DNA of 44,327 nt from Bacteroidetes bacterium UBA7688 (GTDB lineage Bacteria > Bacteroidota > Bacteroidia > Chitinophagales > Chitinophagaceae). Location of the stretch: positions 1 through 44,327 of the forward strand of contig DLGS01000364.1 in NCBI GenBank assembly GCA_002482815.1, written 5' to 3'. The translations under genes were made by a program, and so were the position numbers. Below are positions 17,588-26,092 of this stretch, one piece after another; positions within the stretch are counted from its first letter, which is position 1; each line of letters opens with the position of its first letter. Below the pieces are notes generated by a model that did no database searches, was not told where the DNA came from, and was given only the letters and a program-made list of their open reading frames with translations.

Positions 17588-17616
17588 TTGCGCTTTCAGG
17601 CTTTTTAATAATTTTG
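17588..17616 (+). promoter_or_regulatory. Promoter of the TPR gene
   Basis: TTG at 17588-17590 and TAATTTTG at 17609-17616 are 18 nt apart, a good match to the Bacteroidota -33/-7 arrangement. The ATG lies 17 nt further on. Confidence 0.6.
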
Positions 17617-17633
17617 AGTAAAACGAGGAAGAT

Positions 17634-19049
17634 ATGTACGACGACGATAATATGGATGAAGAGCGCAGCCCGATAGAAGCACTGATCGAACGTTTTGAAA
17701 ACATAAAAAACGGAACTGGTGCGGGTATGTTAGATGAGGAGGATTATGAAAGAGTAATCGAATATTACTTCCAGCATAATAATGATACGGATGCATTGCT
17801 TGCTTGCGATATAGGCAGCACATACTATCCTTTTTCAGGTAGTATTTTATTGTTGAAAGCAGAAATTCTGACCCAGACCCAAAAGTATGGTCAGGCGTTA
17901 AAAGCACTGGACGAACTTGAAAAATATGATCAGGCGAATCTTGGAGCAGTCCTCTTACGCGCTGACGTTCTGCTCAGCCAGGCCAAGTATGAAGTAGCCG
18001 CTGCTTACCTTTTGCGCTCAAGCGACAATTTTGAAGGGGCAGAAAAAATTGAAATTCTTCTGGAACTTGCTGATGTATATGATGAGTGTGAAGAGTACGG
18101 AGAGGTTTACAATACACTGAAGAAAGTGCTTGAACTGGATTCGCGGAATGATGAGGCACTGCAAAAAGTCAGTTTTTGGGCAGAGTTCACCAATCAGCTG
18201 GAAGACAGTGTGAATCTGCATTTGCAATTGACAAATGACGATCCCTACAGCACATTGGCCTGGTTTAATCTGGGTGCAGCTTACCAGGGCCTGAAGCAAT
18301 ATGACAAAGCAGTTGATTCTTATCAGTATTGTGTGGCAATCGACGAAAAATTTGAATTTGCATATAGGAATCTTGCCGACGCTTATATGCGTATGAAGCA
18401 ATACGATAAAGCACTTGAAGTTTTGCAGCAACATCTGGAAATAGGAAAACCTGAGGATGTCATATTCGAAGCAATGGGATATTGCTGGGAGAAACAAAAA
18501 GATTTTTCAAGAGCAAGACATTATTATCGCCAGGCATCAAAATTAAGTCCTGAGGACGATGTTATTTTTTATAAAATCGGAGAGACCTATGCAAGAGAAC
18601 ACGACTGGGAAAAGGCCGTAAAATCTTATTCTGTTGCCTTAAATATTGACAAGGAAAATGCTACGTATTGCCTCGCTATCGGAAATTGTCTGATGGAAAT
18701 GAAAGCAACAAACGAAGCCTTGCTTTGCTTTCTAAATGCCGTTCGCCTCAAACCATTGGTGAAAACCACATGGCTGGCGCTTATTCGCGGATTGTATTTC
18801 GCTGGTCATTTGGATGAAGCTTTGACTCAGATTGATGTGGCCCGTGGTAATTGTGGGGATAAACCTGATTTTGATTATCTTCATGCAGCAGTGTTATTCG
18901 AAATGGGAAAGACCAAAGAGGCGCTTATTCAATTGGAAAACGGATTGCAGGAAAGTGTTTCGAAGCTTAAAATTTTCACTCAGCTAAACCCTGATTTTAT
19001 CAAAAGAAGTGCGGTTGCTGAGCTCATTGCAAAGTATAAGAAGAAGTAA
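17634..19049 (+). CDS. TPR-repeat protein
   Basis: 471 residues, acidic N-terminus (MYDDDNMDEERSPIEAL), then almost wholly helical hairpins with tetratricopeptide spacing, for example AWFNLGAAYQGLKQYDKAVD, FAYRNLADAYMRMKQYDKAL and IFYKIGETYAREHDWEKAVK. About nine or ten repeats can be counted. There is no signal peptide or membrane segment, so it should be cytoplasmic and act as a protein-protein scaffold. No enzymatic domain is visible and the partners are unknown. Transcribed from its own promoter (17588-17616) and closed by a bidirectional terminator facing the TerC gene. Confidence 0.9.
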   Translation: MYDDDNMDEERSPIEALIERFENIKNGTGAGMLDEEDYERVIEYYFQHNNDTDALLACDIGSTYYPFSGSILLLKAEILTQTQKYGQALKALDELEKYDQANLGAVLLRADVLLSQAKYEVAAAYLLRSSDNFEGAEKIEILLELADVYDECEEYGEVYNTLKKVLELDSRNDEALQKVSFWAEFTNQLEDSVNLHLQLTNDDPYSTLAWFNLGAAYQGLKQYDKAVDSYQYCVAIDEKFEFAYRNLADAYMRMKQYDKALEVLQQHLEIGKPEDVIFEAMGYCWEKQKDFSRARHYYRQASKLSPEDDVIFYKIGETYAREHDWEKAVKSYSVALNIDKENATYCLAIGNCLMEMKATNEALLCFLNAVRLKPLVKTTWLALIRGLYFAGHLDEALTQIDVARGNCGDKPDFDYLHAAVLFEMGKTKEALIQLENGLQESVSKLKIFTQLNPDFIKRSAVAELIAKYKKK

Positions 19050-19068
19050 TTTTTTGAGATAATTTCGG

Positions 19069-19096
19069 AAAACCTGCACAGCTATGTGCAGGTTTT
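19069..19096. terminator. Bidirectional terminator between TPR and TerC genes
   Basis: AAAACCTGCACA (19069-19080), loop GCTA, TGTGCAGGTTTT (19085-19096): 12-bp perfect stem flanked by A- and T-runs, between two convergent genes. Confidence 0.85.
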
Positions 19097-19097
19097 T

Positions 19098-20081
19098 TTA
19101 TGCCTTTGATTTTACAGGGAATAAGACTGAGGCTAATAATGATAATAGAAGCACACTCCCTACAACACTTAGGGAGACAGGCGAAGAAATATGAATGAAT
19201 GGTGCAATAACCATTTTGATACCAATAAATGCAAGTATGATAGCAAGTCCATATTTTAGCCTGCTGAAGTTGTGCATAAAATTGGCCAGTAAGAAATAAA
19301 GCGCGCGCAATCCCAGAATGGCGAATATGTTGGAAGTATACAGGATAAACGGGTCGTTTGGAGCGATGGCAAAAATGGCCGGAATGGAATCGACAGCGAA
19401 AAGCAAATCTGTAAACTCAATTACTGCAAGCACGACAAATAACGGTGTGGCCAGTTTAATGCCATTTTCTCTGGTGAAAAATTTCCCGCCGTCATAATTG
19501 TCACTCACTTTAAAGAAGCGATGCACAAGCTTGGCTCCCGGACTTTTATTGAAATCTTTGTCTTCATCTTCATCAGCATTGGCAAACCAGGATTTAATTC
19601 CTGCATACACCAGAAATGCGCCAAATAATAACAGTAGAATATTAATGCGAACTACAGCGCCAAATACTGTTGTTTCAGGCAGATAAGTAAGATTGATTAA
19701 ACCAACTCCCGTGAAAATGAAAATGGCCCGAAAAACCAAAGCTCCGATAACCCCCCAAAAAAGTACTTTATGGTGCAATTCTTCCGGCACATTAAAAAAT
19801 CCGAAAACAAGAATAAAAACGAATAAATTATCAACTGAAAGGGCCTTTTCAATCCAATAAGCAGATTGAAATTGGGTGAATTTTTCGAACCCCATAATCG
19901 CATAAATCACGCCGCTGAAAATCATTGAAAGGCTGATCCATACTAATGACCAGATCAGTGCTTCCTTGTTGCCAACTTTGTGCGTTTGTTTGTTGAAAAC
20001 GCCAAGATCCAGCAAGAGCATAATAAGAACCAGGATGCCAAATCCGGCCAAAATTCCGGGATGATTTATCAGATTGTCCAT
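19098..20081 (-). CDS. TerC/Alx-family membrane protein
   Basis: 327 residues with eight or nine hydrophobic segments. Typical TerC features: WIEKALSVDNLFVFILVFGFF in the first half, with the conserved acidic residues, and EFTDLLFAVDSIPAIFAI in the second half, an internal repeat of the same helix. The length matches the Alx-type members (about 320 aa), which are linked to manganese efflux or to metallation of exported proteins and, historically, tellurite resistance. Start MDNLINHPG at 20081; a TACTTTTG promoter element lies 10 nt upstream, giving a very short leader, and the gap is too short for a yybP-ykoY Mn riboswitch. Confidence 0.92.
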   Translation of the reverse strand: MDNLINHPGILAGFGILVLIMLLLDLGVFNKQTHKVGNKEALIWSLVWISLSMIFSGVIYAIMGFEKFTQFQSAYWIEKALSVDNLFVFILVFGFFNVPEELHHKVLFWGVIGALVFRAIFIFTGVGLINLTYLPETTVFGAVVRINILLLLFGAFLVYAGIKSWFANADEDEDKDFNKSPGAKLVHRFFKVSDNYDGGKFFTRENGIKLATPLFVVLAVIEFTDLLFAVDSIPAIFAIAPNDPFILYTSNIFAILGLRALYFLLANFMHNFSRLKYGLAIILAFIGIKMVIAPFIHISSPVSLSVVGSVLLLSLLASVLFPVKSKA

Positions 20082-20091
20082 AATAAGAAGT

Positions 20092-20099
20092 CAAAAGTA
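20092..20099 (-). promoter_or_regulatory. -7 element of the TerC gene
   Basis: The minus strand reads TACTTTTG (TAnnTTTG), ending 10 nt before the ATG at 20081. The 5' UTR would be only a few nucleotides. Confidence 0.45.
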
Positions 20100-20155
20100 A
20101 AGCAATTACCAATGAGGTTTTTGGTAACACCCAAAGCAATCGCAAATCTTATCAT

Positions 20156-20187
20156 AAAAAAACGGTGAAGAGAAGACTCTTCACCGT
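20156..20187 (-). terminator. Terminator of the tetR gene and lipid cluster
   Basis: ACGGTGAAGAG and CTCTTCACCGT form an 11-bp stem with a 4-nt loop (20162-20187). On the minus strand it is followed by seven U (20162 down to 20156). It lies 20 nt after the TetR stop, marking the 3' boundary of the minus-strand lipid cluster. Confidence 0.85.
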
Positions 20188-20206
20188 GCTGCAATGTTTT
20201 ATTATT

Positions 20207-20815
20207 TTAGTTGAGAACTGTACTTCGGGTCTTTAATCCTTTCGAAATAAAATCTACCGTCTCATCAATAATATCTGAAGCGCTTCCTTTATAAGTGCCA
20301 AAGGATATTTCCAATTGCATTCCTCTTAGCATATTAGTGCAGACTTTGGTTATGATATCAATTCTGTCCAGATAACTTTGGTCGAATGCCCCTTGCCGGA
20401 TTCCGTAAACAATAATGTCCTTCAAAATATTTTCTTCAGTTTCGTTGTAGCGCTGCTTAATAGCACTGAAAATGCAAGCACTTTCGCTGGAAAATCCCAC
20501 CGTCATTATTTTGTAAAGCAACTGCCGCTTGCGCAACGCACGATATTTACTGATAGCAAATGCACGTAATTTTTCTTCGGCATTGTCTTCTTTTCCAATG
20601 GCCATTACAATGTTCTGCTCAATGTTTTCTTTCTCTTTGTCAACAACTGCCTGGAAGATTTCTTCCTTTGTTGAATAGTAATAATAAAGACTGCTTTTCC
20701 CTTTCCCGATTGCTTTCGCAATGTCTTCCATAGTAGTTTTGGCCAGGCCAAACTGCTGAAAAAGTTTTTGAGCGGCTTCTATTATTGCTGATTTTGTTAT
20801 TTCGTCCTTAGTCAT
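20207..20815 (-). CDS. TetR/AcrR-family transcriptional regulator
   Basis: About 202 residues from the ATG at 20815 (MTKDEITKSAIIEAAQ); an alternative GTG start at 20824 adds three residues. The N-terminal helix-turn-helix is typical: TTMEDIAKAIGKGKSSLYYY followed by STKEEIF. The C-terminal ligand domain is not diagnostic. A 17-bp palindrome sits 17 nt before the ATG and is a natural candidate for its own operator. It is the last gene of the minus-strand lipid cluster, 66 nt after the Aur1/PAP2-like gene. Control of membrane lipid genes by a fatty-acid or lipid-sensing TetR is common, but control of this cluster is inference. Confidence 0.9.
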   Translation of the reverse strand: MTKDEITKSAIIEAAQKLFQQFGLAKTTMEDIAKAIGKGKSSLYYYYSTKEEIFQAVVDKEKENIEQNIVMAIGKEDNAEEKLRAFAISKYRALRKRQLLYKIMTVGFSSESACIFSAIKQRYNETEENILKDIIVYGIRQGAFDQSYLDRIDIITKVCTNMLRGMQLEISFGTYKGSASDIIDETVDFISKGLKTRSTVLN

Positions 20816-20831
20816 AATCGACACTTCATTT

Positions 20832-20848
20832 ATTAATCAATGATTAAT
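20832..20848. promoter_or_regulatory. 17-bp palindrome, candidate TetR operator
   Basis: ATTAATCA-A-TGATTAAT is a perfect inverted repeat of 8-bp arms around one base, just upstream of the tetR start. Size and symmetry fit a TetR dimer site. Confidence 0.6.
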
Positions 20849-20881
20849 GTAGTTTTTACAGTTTACTGGATGTTCAATTGG

Positions 20882-21844
20882 TTATGCTGTAAGTTTTATC
20901 AGATGGTTATTCAGTGAATAAACAAGTTTGTTTTTTGATTTTAAAAAATTGAAAAAGCTGATGCCCACTATTGCACATATAAATCCGGCTACAACATCTA
21001 CCAAATAATGATGTGTCGTATATACTGCAGAAAACCAAATGCCTATCATCAGGGTTGCAAACAGAATGTTGATTTTGCCCAGTTTGTTTTTGAGTCCGTA
21101 ATAAAGGACTAAGACCGGATAGGAAGAATGCAGAGATGGCATTGCTGCAAATACATTCGAGCTCTTTTCATAAATAGATTTGAAAACGGCAACATTGAAG
21201 TAGGCATCAAACCTGCCGAGGCCGGCTGTATTGCCAGGCGTCGTTGCAATAAAGTCGAATCCATATTGATGGATGTACCAGGGTGGTGCCGCAGGATAGA
21301 TGTAGTAAACGACAAATCCCAGAAGATTGATGAATAAAAACGTGAAACAGAAATAGATGAACTGAGACCTTTTTTTGAAGAAAAGATAAATGGCAAAACC
21401 CATTGGTACCGGCACCCAGCTCAGGTAAAAAACACCACTAAGAATATCCAGAAATGTGTTTTGATGAATAATCCAATACTCGTTGGGTGTAATAATCTTC
21501 CCATCGTGCATAAAACCAAAAATGCTCTTTTCTATATTATACAAGGACCCGATGCTAACCGGATTGTAGTTGTAGTTCGGGAAGGCTTTCATGTAATCGA
21601 AAATCACCCAATAAACAATGAAAATGGAAAAGCCGGTTATCAGTTTGCGTGTAACATGGGATGCGAAATAAGTAATATTCCAAATCGCTACGAGTAACAA
21701 CTGGTCTGACTTGTAGCCTATCAATGCCCATGACAAAGCAAGATATCCCAGCGATATCAATAACATCGTCAGCAAGCTTTTGGTGTCAAATAAGCTTTTC
21801 TCTTTTTCAATATTCATACTACTGCTGTCAGCCATGTGCTCCAT
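20882..21844 (-). CDS. Aur1/PAP2-type inositol phosphorylceramide synthase candidate
   Basis: 320 residues with about six membrane segments. PAP2/Aur1 motifs: YYIYPAAPPWY at 180-190 (compare the APPW region of Aur1), MPSLHS with H239, and TTHHYLVD with H279 and D283, the usual catalytic His-His-Asp arrangement. Aur1-type enzymes move the phosphoinositol head group from phosphatidylinositol to ceramide. Bacteroides inositol-lipid loci contain a gene of this type. The start ATG overlaps the preceding stop by one base (TAATG), so it is translationally coupled to the CDP-alcohol transferase that would supply its donor. A plain lipid phosphatase is the alternative. Confidence 0.8.
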   Translation of the reverse strand: MEHMADSSSMNIEKEKSLFDTKSLLTMLLISLGYLALSWALIGYKSDQLLLVAIWNITYFASHVTRKLITGFSIFIVYWVIFDYMKAFPNYNYNPVSIGSLYNIEKSIFGFMHDGKIITPNEYWIIHQNTFLDILSGVFYLSWVPVPMGFAIYLFFKKRSQFIYFCFTFLFINLLGFVVYYIYPAAPPWYIHQYGFDFIATTPGNTAGLGRFDAYFNVAVFKSIYEKSSNVFAAMPSLHSSYPVLVLYYGLKNKLGKINILFATLMIGIWFSAVYTTHHYLVDVVAGFICAIVGISFFNFLKSKNKLVYSLNNHLIKLTA

Positions 21845-23160
21845 TACATTTTTATCCGTTCAAGATTCGTTTTGCCGCTTGCCGCTTCGTTTCCTTTTAG
21901 TTCGATGTAAACAACATTGGGATGCCAAAAGGTGCCACCATCAATTTTGAGGTAAACTCTTTTTAAGACAGTATTGCTGTTATTGACAGCAGCAAAGACA
22001 TAATATTTCCCATCTTCTGCTTTCTTCAGGTATAAAATCCTTTTTGAAGTAGCCACAAATTTTAATTCCCATTGTGTACTGCTCAGCTTTTTAACCTTTA
22101 ATCCGTAAGCATATTTTCTTTGAATAAAATTCAATTCCTTCTTTGGGTTGCCCTTTTCGGTATAACGAATCCAATAGACATGTACAGGCTCATCTTCATC
22201 TATTAATCCGGTGGCTTTATCAATGTTCAACTCATACATTACCGTATTCGTATTCGGTGTGCGTTGAAGGTAAAAAAGAAGACCATCGTACATTTTAGGT
22301 ACAGGAAAAGTGTCAGCTTCGTTGAACCCACTTTGTATTGTCCGGTTGCTTTTTGCATTGGTCGTTTTACCTGTGGCCGACAGCGTGAAAAAAGCTAAAG
22401 CCAATATGCTGGCTGCTTTGATAAAATTGCTTTCAGAGGCTTCTTTGTTCTTTTTATCTTTAGCGTCCAGGGCGATTTTGGCATCCCTGAGACGTCCGAA
22501 TGCAGTGATGTTTGTCATTACAGCCATTACTGCAATTGGCAAAGTGAATAAGGTCATCGTTTCGAACACATGAAATGGAATGCCGGGGATAAAAATTTTA
22601 TAATCGCCACCAATATAATGGCTCGAAATGCCACACGCCATAGCAGATAAACTTATCAGCACAATACGTTCCGGTCTTTGCATTAATCCGCCTTTGCATT
22701 CTACTCCCAACCCTTCAGCTCTGGCTCTGGTATAGCTTACCATCATACTGCCAATTAATGCAATGAAAGCGAAAAGAGAGCTCAGGAAATAATGGTGTGC
22801 AATGAGGTAATAGCAAATCCCCAGAAATAATATTAATTCGCTGTATCGGTCTAAGACTGAATCAAACATTGCGCCGAACGTGGAACTCATATTTCCAATA
22901 CGCGCTACCTGCCCATCAAGCATGTCAAATAAACCTGCAAATAGAATCAGCGCGCCAGCCCAACCAACATATGACAGGTCGCCGCGGTTGGTTATTTCAG
23001 CTCCTGCAATAAAAATGATGGCCACCCCAATGTTGAGCAAAAGTCCGATAACGGTAACCGCATTCGGGGTCAGGCCCAATTTGATAAGCAAACGAACAAA
23101 AGGGTTTATGATTTTATAAATCCCTTGCTGCAGATTATCTCTTATTGTTTTCCCTTTCAT
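21844..23160 (-). CDS. CDP-alcohol phosphatidyltransferase (PI-phosphate synthase candidate) fused to DUF4833
   Basis: 438 residues from ATG 23160 (MKGKTIRDNL), 4 nt after the DUF5686 stop; an ATG at 23175 would add five residues. The N-terminal 230 residues form the integral membrane enzyme, with the complete motif D79-x2-DG-x2-AR-x8-G-x3-D-x3-D104 (DMLDGQVARIGN then GAMFDSVLD). Such enzymes join CDP-diacylglycerol to an alcohol; next to an inositol phosphate synthase and a PgpA-like phosphatase, inositol-1-phosphate is the likely acceptor. After a charged linker comes a second hydrophobic stretch (about 250-270, ASILALAFFTLSATG) and a beta-rich C-terminal domain resembling DUF4833 (VPKMYDGLLFYLQRTPNT, EPVHVYWIRYTEKG). 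The latter is probably periplasmic. Confidence 0.85.
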   Translation of the reverse strand: MKGKTIRDNLQQGIYKIINPFVRLLIKLGLTPNAVTVIGLLLNIGVAIIFIAGAEITNRGDLSYVGWAGALILFAGLFDMLDGQVARIGNMSSTFGAMFDSVLDRYSELILFLGICYYLIAHHYFLSSLFAFIALIGSMMVSYTRARAEGLGVECKGGLMQRPERIVLISLSAMACGISSHYIGGDYKIFIPGIPFHVFETMTLFTLPIAVMAVMTNITAFGRLRDAKIALDAKDKKNKEASESNFIKAASILALAFFTLSATGKTTNAKSNRTIQSGFNEADTFPVPKMYDGLLFYLQRTPNTNTVMYELNIDKATGLIDEDEPVHVYWIRYTEKGNPKKELNFIQRKYAYGLKVKKLSSTQWELKFVATSKRILYLKKAEDGKYYVFAAVNNSNTVLKRVYLKIDGGTFWHPNVVYIELKGNEAASGKTNLERIKM

Positions 23161-23164
23161 AAAA

Positions 23165-25708
23165 TTAAAAATCAAACTTGAAACGTACCCTTACGCCCAT
23201 CGGAGATACGTTGGGATTATCAATATAAGTGAAGCGCCTTACCAAATCCACCCTAAAGAATTTCAAAATATTACCAACACCTACACTCCCTTCTATGTAA
23301 GGCTCTTTTTGTAATGAGAAGGTTGATGTAGCGCCATTCTGGTCCGTTGGTAATTTATAAAGTTCTCCATCTTTCCCGCTGGGTGTATTTTCTTCTCTTA
23401 ATCCGCCATACAAAAATTTTGCGCTTACATATTCGCGGAATTTCAATTTTTTAATCAATGGAATTTTGTTGAGGAAAAAACCATTAAAGCATTGATCCAC
23501 CTGAATGCTCGCATAATGGTCGCTCACAAACTCAAGGAAGTTCATCAGGTTATAAGACTGCAATTGGTATGAATAACTCTGGTTGGCGCGATGAATGTCC
23601 AAAAGAGGAAAAGGTATTTTGCCAAAAATGTAACCACCTTCCAGCACAATATCTGTAAAGCCTAATTGCGAAAGATATACCCGCTTGTAAATATGCCCAC
23701 TCAGGTTTTGATAATTGTATTGTCCGCCCAGTAAGCCCTTGAAGCCCGCGATGCCACGCAAGGTGAACACCGGATACCGGTTGGGTAAAGGAATCCGGTA
23801 AAGTTTTCCCTGGTAAAATTCTTCATTCGGTGCCCAGCGGAGTTCAAGAGAAACTTCCGAAGTTGTCAGACTTTCAATGGGTTTTCCGGTTGCATCATTA
23901 TAGTAATGCAAACCTCCTGCCGCCTGTTGCTTCCAGTTTTTGTAAGCAAGCTTGTACGAAAAGTGATTGTTGTATTCGTGCAGGTAATCTATGTTGTAAA
24001 TATCATTGTACAGCCATTTGTCATTCACCCCACGTTTGAACGAAAGGAAAATGTTGTCTTCCTGGATAAATTGTAATTCCTGTCCTGGAATTTTTACATC
24101 ACGCTGGAAATTTGCAGCAAGCTTATTCGTTGGAAATTCATAAATCGAACGATTGGTAAAAGAATATATTCCGCCAAAATAATACTTCCATTTTTCGTCT
24201 TTAAAACCATAAGCAGCATAAGTCTCGAAATAGATATTCTTGCTCAGTTTTGGCGTTGTACGACCACCAAGCCTGCCTCTGAAGCCTTCTACAGGGTTAA
24301 AGCTATAAAAGGTATTAAAAGGGCCAATTTCTACATAAGGACTTGCTTTGCTATAACCCGCCAATAAAATAGTAGCAGTATTCAGTGTTCTTTTGAAGGA
24401 TTTAGTGTTTTGAAGACTGTCAATATTTTTATACACGACTTGCTCGGTTATGCTTAATGAGTCGTGCCTGTTGCTGTCCCAAAATTGATCATCCTTTTTG
24501 TCGGCCTCTTTTCTATGCGTAACGGCGTCACCTTTAAATAATGAGTCGGGCAAGTTTTCCGCAATGGTATAATCCTTGTATGAAACAGCTCGTTCTCCGT
24601 ATAGCCCTCCATCTCCATTTTTAGTCAATCCGAAATCTGCTGACAATTTGCTTTTGGCCAGATGATATCTTTTATCGCTGTTCAACTCAAATTCCTGATG
24701 AATATTTAAATCCTTTACCCAGTTTAAATTAATTTGTTTGTTGATTTTCATATCCAGTTTTTGTACTGCATAATGTCCGTCCAGCGTAACAAACATTGAG
24801 CCCTGGAATAAAAAGTCTGCTTTGTTTCTGGGCCCAAAGGCAAGTTGAATTAGCGGATAGCCATTCAACATTGTGGTGTCTATGATGTAAAATTTATAGA
24901 ACGTTGGAGACAAATCTGCGATAGGGCTCAAAAACTGATTGGTAACAATGGTGATATTGCTTTCGTAAATATCGACAGTCTGATAAACGTGTTTCAGGTA
25001 GGCGGTAAGACCATTGTTGTCGATAAAGGTTTCATCGAAAGTGATGCGTTTCTCAGCAATGATTTCTTTCTTTGTTTTTTCAGGTTTGCGGCGGTAATAT
25101 ATTTGGGAAAGATTCTCCTGCATAAAAACCGGAAGGATTGCTTTGCCTTCCAAAGTCGTTGTATCTACGCTGCTGGCGATAAATGCATATTTTTTCACCA
25201 GAAAATTTTTGCGCATTTTCTCTGTGGAATTACTCAGGGAAAACTGGAGTTTCTCATATTCCTGGTAGGAAAGGAAGTCATAATTTTTTGAACGGTTTGA
25301 CTCTTTGTGCGAAATGACTTCGCGGATTAATTCAACTGCCGGATTGTTTTTATTTCGATACCGTGGTTGTTTCCCTGGTTTTATCGTCACTTCTTTCAAC
25401 AAACGGCTGTCTTCTGCCATTGCAATATTAATTGTCTGGCTACCGGCTTCAATTTTTCTTGTAATTGTTTTATACCCGGTTGACGAAAACCGCACCATTG
25501 AAGGTGTCCCGTCAATCTTGATGGAATAATTTCCATTGTCGTCTGTAGTTGTTCCTACATTTGTTCCCGGGAAGAATACGGCAACATATGACATGGGCTC
25601 ATTTGTTTTGGCATCAGTTACGGTGCCATTCACAAACGTGCTTTGAGCAAATAAGGTGATGGAGTAACAAATTAAGAGGATAAAAAGTACTCCTGATTTA
25701 CGAAACAT
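23165..25708 (-). CDS. DUF5686 outer-membrane protein with CarboxypepD_reg-like domain
   Basis: 847 residues: signal peptide (MFRKSGVLFILLICYSITLF), a carboxypeptidase-regulatory-like beta-sandwich at about 24-110 (VNGTVTDAKTNEPMSYVAV, NGNYSIKIDG), then a long DUF5686 region and a predicted C-terminal beta-barrel of about 400 residues ending VSPMGVRVRFKFDF, with a terminal Phe typical of outer-membrane proteins. There is no TonB-dependent receptor plug, so it is not a SusC homologue. It lies inside the lipid cluster, 12 nt after GtrA and 4 nt before the phosphatidyltransferase. The position suggests a role in moving or assembling inositol or sphingolipids at the outer membrane. That is inference. 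Confidence 0.85.
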   Translation of the reverse strand: MFRKSGVLFILLICYSITLFAQSTFVNGTVTDAKTNEPMSYVAVFFPGTNVGTTTDDNGNYSIKIDGTPSMVRFSSTGYKTITRKIEAGSQTINIAMAEDSRLLKEVTIKPGKQPRYRNKNNPAVELIREVISHKESNRSKNYDFLSYQEYEKLQFSLSNSTEKMRKNFLVKKYAFIASSVDTTTLEGKAILPVFMQENLSQIYYRRKPEKTKKEIIAEKRITFDETFIDNNGLTAYLKHVYQTVDIYESNITIVTNQFLSPIADLSPTFYKFYIIDTTMLNGYPLIQLAFGPRNKADFLFQGSMFVTLDGHYAVQKLDMKINKQINLNWVKDLNIHQEFELNSDKRYHLAKSKLSADFGLTKNGDGGLYGERAVSYKDYTIAENLPDSLFKGDAVTHRKEADKKDDQFWDSNRHDSLSITEQVVYKNIDSLQNTKSFKRTLNTATILLAGYSKASPYVEIGPFNTFYSFNPVEGFRGRLGGRTTPKLSKNIYFETYAAYGFKDEKWKYYFGGIYSFTNRSIYEFPTNKLAANFQRDVKIPGQELQFIQEDNIFLSFKRGVNDKWLYNDIYNIDYLHEYNNHFSYKLAYKNWKQQAAGGLHYYNDATGKPIESLTTSEVSLELRWAPNEEFYQGKLYRIPLPNRYPVFTLRGIAGFKGLLGGQYNYQNLSGHIYKRVYLSQLGFTDIVLEGGYIFGKIPFPLLDIHRANQSYSYQLQSYNLMNFLEFVSDHYASIQVDQCFNGFFLNKIPLIKKLKFREYVSAKFLYGGLREENTPSGKDGELYKLPTDQNGATSTFSLQKEPYIEGSVGVGNILKFFRVDLVRRFTYIDNPNVSPMGVRVRFKFDF

Positions 25709-25720
25709 AAAAATGTTGTT

Positions 25721-26092
25721 CTATTTAAAAACGAAATTCTTTTGAAGAAAATAATTGTAAGTCCAGCCTACAATCAGAGAAACAATAACTTTTGAAACGA
25801 TATAATTAAATGGTCCGAATTGAGTAAGCAACCATACACCTGATGCATTCAGTACAAGATTTCCGGTCCAGGTAATAAAATACCTTATAGCCTGAAATTT
25901 TATTTCTTTTTCACGTCCTTCAAAAACCCAATCGCGGTTGATAAAGAAATTGACAACACCACCTGTTGTTACGCCAATAATATTTGCAAGAAAATACCAG
26001 ACTCCGAATACTTCCTTCAACACAACTGTACAGATGAAATCTGCAGCGGTTGCCATTAGTGAAGATGCCTGAGCCTTTAAAAACTGTATCAT
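25721..26092 (-). CDS. GtrA-family membrane protein
   Basis: 123 residues with four hydrophobic segments. GtrA features include FFINRDWVFEG after the second helix and the C-terminal NYFLQKNFVFK. Family members are thought to flip polyprenyl-phosphate-linked sugars or to act with glycosyltransferases. Here the gene overlaps the PgpA-like gene by 4 nt (ATGA) and precedes the DUF5686 gene, so it is part of the lipid operon. A flippase-type role for an inositol lipid precursor is possible but not shown by sequence. Confidence 0.88.
   Translation of the reverse strand: MIQFLKAQASSLMATAADFICTVVLKEVFGVWYFLANIIGVTTGGVVNFFINRDWVFEGREKEIKFQAIRYFITWTGNLVLNASGVWLLTQFGPFNYIVSKVIVSLIVGWTYNYFLQKNFVFK

Noticed and set aside
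20082..20155. yybP-ykoY manganese riboswitch before TerC
   Set aside because: The gap between the tetR terminator and the ATG is too short, and a -7 element sits 10 nt from the start.
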